From positions 1 through 6,774 of the forward strand of contig WSZW01000026.1 in the NCBI GenBank assembly GCA_013139905.1: a DNA stretch of 6,774 nucleotides. Direction: 5' to 3'. The first letter of the stretch is position 1; each line of letters opens with the position of its first letter. The position numbers were made by a program, and so were the translations under genes. The notes below the pieces were generated by a model, which was not told the origin of the DNA, made no database searches, and saw nothing but the letters and a program-made list of their open reading frames with translations. This stretch comes from an archaeon (GTDB lineage: Archaea > EX4484-52 > B79-G9). Positions 4,561 through 6,774 of the stretch are shown one piece after another.

Positions 4561-6585
4561 TTATACCTTCCGTATATGTCCGTTTTTAGGTTCGAAAAGT
4601 TCGCCTTCACGCTTTAGTTTGGATATTATGCCTTCAGCGTCGTCTATTCCTTGTTCTTCTGCAGCGGCTATGACGTCTTCAATTAAAACAGTTTTATCTT
4701 TTGATTCTTCCTGCATTTCAGATATTACTTTTAATAATAATCGTATCTTGTTTCTCTGGCTTGTGGTTGTTCCGCTTTCAATTCTATCCATGTCCAGTTG
4801 ACCGGTTTCCGGGTCAATTCCTACAGCCATCATATATTCCATTAAAAGACTGATTGCTTTTTTTGCGTCTTTTTTCAATACTTTATCACCGAGTCTAACT
4901 TTTGCGGATGCTTCTGATAGTCTGATTATTGCTTCTAACTGTCTTGCCCCAATCGGTACTGCGGATTGCTCATCACCGGAATGTTGATTTCTTAGTGATA
5001 CGTAAAATTTTTCTATTTCTTTTTGCGCTGCTTCGGTTAGAACCGGTTTTATATTTATTTTCGCATATGCTATAAATTTTCTAAGCAAATCAGCAGGTAT
5101 TGGTGGTTTTTGTGATTCAGGATTTTCATGAAGCTTTAATATGTGTTTTACGAGTCTTGTGTCTGATTCTTTGTTTGGTACGTCTCGAATAATAAACATT
5201 AAATCAAAACGAGAGATTAAAGAATCAGGTAAATCTATTTGATCCGGGACAGATGTATATGGATCGAATCTTCCGAATTTTGGATTTGCAGCACCCAATA
5301 TTGTTGTTTGCGCGTTTAGGGTTGCCTGAACGTTTGCTTTAGAAATGGTAACAGTTTGTTGCTCCATTACTTCGTGCATTGCACTTCTATCTTCTTTGCT
5401 CATTTTGTCTAATTCATCGATCATTGCAATTCCTTTATTTGCAAGCACTAATGCACCTGCTTCCAAGGCCCAGCCGCGCATGAATTCGTCTTTTACAACA
5501 GTTGCTGTAAGACCTGCACCGGATGTAGATTTACCTACAACGTATCTTGCTTTTGGTGCTAAACCGGAAACATATTTTAGTAATTGGGATTTACCGGCAC
5601 CCGGATCTCCTATTAAAAGTATGTGGATATCCCCTCTTGTTGTAACGCCGTCTTCTCGTATTTTTCTTACGCCACCGAAAAGCTGAAGTGCGATTGATTC
5701 TTTAATTTTTTCATAACCATAAATTGACGGTGCTATTGATTGTGTGAGCAATTCGTATATTTTTGGATTGGTTGAAAGTTTTTTGATTTCTTTTTCGTCT
5801 TCTTCGGTAATATCTAAATCTGCAAATTCCTGTTCAATTGTCTCTAAATAATTTGACTCGATAAATAAATCCCGTCGTTTTGTTTCTTTTCCTTTTTCGA
5901 CTTTCAGGGGGATATCCCTTACAACGCCATAGATTCTGACTTTTGCGCCGGGAATTACTTTTTTTTGGAATTTTGGATCAACTAAGTCTTCTTGTAAAAA
6001 TGCTGCAATTTTTCTTGCTTGAGAACCGCCATCAAGCCTGTCCGGGGATTCTTCAACTTCTAAACGCTGTAAATCAACCATTCTTCTTGCAACCATTGAG
6101 AAACCTTGTTTGTTTCCGCAGGCGCACATGTACGGTTTTTCTAAATGTTGTTCTTCCTGGATTATGTTTATGCGCTCCCCACAGGCTTTACATTCAAATG
6201 TTGCAAGAGTTATTTCCGGTCTTACTTCGGATGCTTGTTTTATGATACCTTCGATAGAAATATATTTTTTGATGTGCTTGCTTCTGATGTTTTTAATTGC
6301 AATTATGTTTGAGTCGGGCGTGTTTTTGAAACGAACGTATATTTTTGAATCAATTGTCTCTCCAATATCGACGTTTACTATGGCTTCGTCTATTGCCTGG
6401 AATGCTTCGTCCGGGTCAGATAAAAGAGAGTCTGCTAATTCTGAATCAAAACGTTCTAAATCTTCAAAATCAACAATGACGGGTTCTGATTCCTGGACTG
6501 CCTTTAAAAGTTCGTCATAGCATACTTCGGAGAAGAAAACTTCGAACTTTGACAATAAATCAGAATATTCCATACATTTTTCCAT
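4561..6585 (-). CDS. mcm: Replicative DNA helicase MCM
   Basis: At 674 residues this is the usual size for archaeal MCM, the ATP-driven ring that unwinds DNA 3' to 5' at the fork. The N-terminal DNA-binding region (about 1-255) has a zinc site C132-x2-C135...C154-x-C156 within an OB fold. The AAA+ core has Walker A GDPGAGKS (326-333, K332), Walker B AMIDELDKM (387-395, D390 and E391), sensor 1 AANP (432-435), arginine finger SRFD (R459) and sensor 2 region GARQLEAIIRL (R548). A winged helix closes the C-terminus (about 605-674). No intein interrupts it and no key residue is missing. The first ATG is at 6585; a second in-frame ATG at 6573 (residue 5, MEYSDLL) is also possible. A TATA box centred near 6608 puts the transcript start close to 6582, so either would be nearly leaderless. 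It is the first gene of the operon. Confidence 0.97.
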   Translation of the reverse strand: MEKCMEYSDLLSKFEVFFSEVCYDELLKAVQESEPVIVDFEDLERFDSELADSLLSDPDEAFQAIDEAIVNVDIGETIDSKIYVRFKNTPDSNIIAIKNIRSKHIKKYISIEGIIKQASEVRPEITLATFECKACGERINIIQEEQHLEKPYMCACGNKQGFSMVARRMVDLQRLEVEESPDRLDGGSQARKIAAFLQEDLVDPKFQKKVIPGAKVRIYGVVRDIPLKVEKGKETKRRDLFIESNYLETIEQEFADLDITEEDEKEIKKLSTNPKIYELLTQSIAPSIYGYEKIKESIALQLFGGVRKIREDGVTTRGDIHILLIGDPGAGKSQLLKYVSGLAPKARYVVGKSTSGAGLTATVVKDEFMRGWALEAGALVLANKGIAMIDELDKMSKEDRSAMHEVMEQQTVTISKANVQATLNAQTTILGAANPKFGRFDPYTSVPDQIDLPDSLISRFDLMFIIRDVPNKESDTRLVKHILKLHENPESQKPPIPADLLRKFIAYAKINIKPVLTEAAQKEIEKFYVSLRNQHSGDEQSAVPIGARQLEAIIRLSEASAKVRLGDKVLKKDAKKAISLLMEYMMAVGIDPETGQLDMDRIESGTTTSQRNKIRLLLKVISEMQEESKDKTVLIEDVIAAAEEQGIDDAEGIISKLKREGELFEPKNGHIRKV

Positions 6586-6604
6586 AGGTTAGTTTCTTTA
6601 GGAA

Positions 6605-6612
6605 TATTTAAA
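6605..6612 (-). promoter_or_regulatory. TATA box of the mcm-RPA-aIF2-beta-DUF424 operon
   Basis: TTTAAATA on the minus strand matches the archaeal TATA consensus. It is about 25 bases before the first ATG (6585), which predicts a transcript starting at or next to that codon. No other promoter is evident down to 3056, because the genes are 1-8 bases apart. The 60-base gap between the upstream gene's stop and mcm holds only this site. Confidence 0.6.
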
Positions 6613-6645
6613 TTAGTATACTTTTATGTTGCCGATAGAAATCAA

Positions 6646-6774
6646 TTAACATCCGCTTGGCGTTTGTGTGAATTCATCGCTTGTGCCGCAGGTTGTAGTT
6701 GCTTTGAATGATAAGAAATTGTTACAGGTTATTGGGCAGGTATTGTTTGAAACGGTTAAAAAGTCACCAACTCC
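6646..6774 (-). CDS. C-terminal end of a cysteine-rich, probably secreted protein
   Basis: The last 42 residues and the TAA stop (6648-6646) are visible; the N-terminus is beyond the right edge. The other two minus-strand frames hit stops within about 20 bases of the edge, so this is the only open one. The tail begins GVGDFLTVSNNTCPITCNNF, continues LSFKATTTCGTSDEFTQTPS and ends GC. It has four cysteines in 42 residues and many Asn, Thr and Ser, with an NNT sequon-like site. This is usual for extracytoplasmic surface proteins or pilin-type subunits stabilised by disulfides, but no specific family can be named. It is separated from mcm by 60 bases with a fresh promoter, so it is probably a different transcription unit. 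Confidence 0.5.
   Translation of the reverse strand, partial: GVGDFLTVSNNTCPITCNNFLSFKATTTCGTSDEFTQTPSGC

Noticed and set aside
6110..6520. Plus-strand open frame of 136 residues within mcm
   Set aside because: It lies antisense to the intact MCM N-terminal region; no ribosome site or known motif.
1..6774. Search for tRNA or rRNA genes, CRISPR arrays, transposases, inteins and attachment sites
   Set aside because: No cloverleaf-like sequence, regularly spaced repeats, transposase motifs, terminal inverted repeats or intein splice motifs were seen; MCM Walker A and B regions are uninterrupted.

Overview
The window comes from an archaeon. Every gene I can support lies on the minus strand, so the text below runs from high to low coordinates. 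The archaeal assignment rests on an MCM helicase, an RPA-like OB-fold protein, translation factor aIF2-beta and a DUF424 protein in one tight operon, on TATA boxes about 25-30 bases before start codons (mostly leaderless-looking), and on a lipobox thioredoxin and an archaeal-type pilin relic. The phylum cannot be fixed from this sequence; an uncultured euryarchaeal or DPANN-type lineage would fit. These assignments come from reading motifs, not from database searches.

Region 1 (6774-6646) is the C-terminal end of a cysteine-rich, probably extracytoplasmic protein that enters from beyond the right edge. Region 2 (6612-3056) is an information-processing operon: a TATA box, then mcm, an OB-fold/winged-helix RPA-like protein, aIF2-beta and DUF424. 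The genes are 2, 1 and 8 bases apart, most with Shine-Dalgarno sites inside the preceding gene. It joins replication-fork functions to translation initiation.

Region 3 (3055-2445) has no intact gene. It holds a TATA box followed by a decayed type IV pilin-like gene (2965-2632) with an in-frame stop at codon 3 and a frameshift at a run of seven T. A pair of 15-bp direct repeats and the promoter of the next operon follow.

Region 4 (2444-1157) is a two-gene thiol-redox operon: a thioredoxin-fold lipoprotein with a CGHC active site, then a CcdA/DsbD-like membrane protein with NPC and LPC cysteines. Together they could carry reducing equivalents across the membrane. A T-rich inverted repeat at 1093-1115 looks like the terminator.

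Region 5 (1025-1) is a small metal/cofactor-type operon. A DUF134 helix-turn-helix protein has its own promoter and a palindrome between the TATA box and the start codon, suggesting autoregulation. It is followed by a DUF5320 protein and the beginning of a NifX/NifB-domain protein cut by the left edge. The most unusual point is that the DUF134 protein carries a DUF5320-like plus zinc-ribbon tail, and a near-perfect Shine-Dalgarno site sits inside the gene just before the methionine that opens that tail. The gene may therefore make two proteins.
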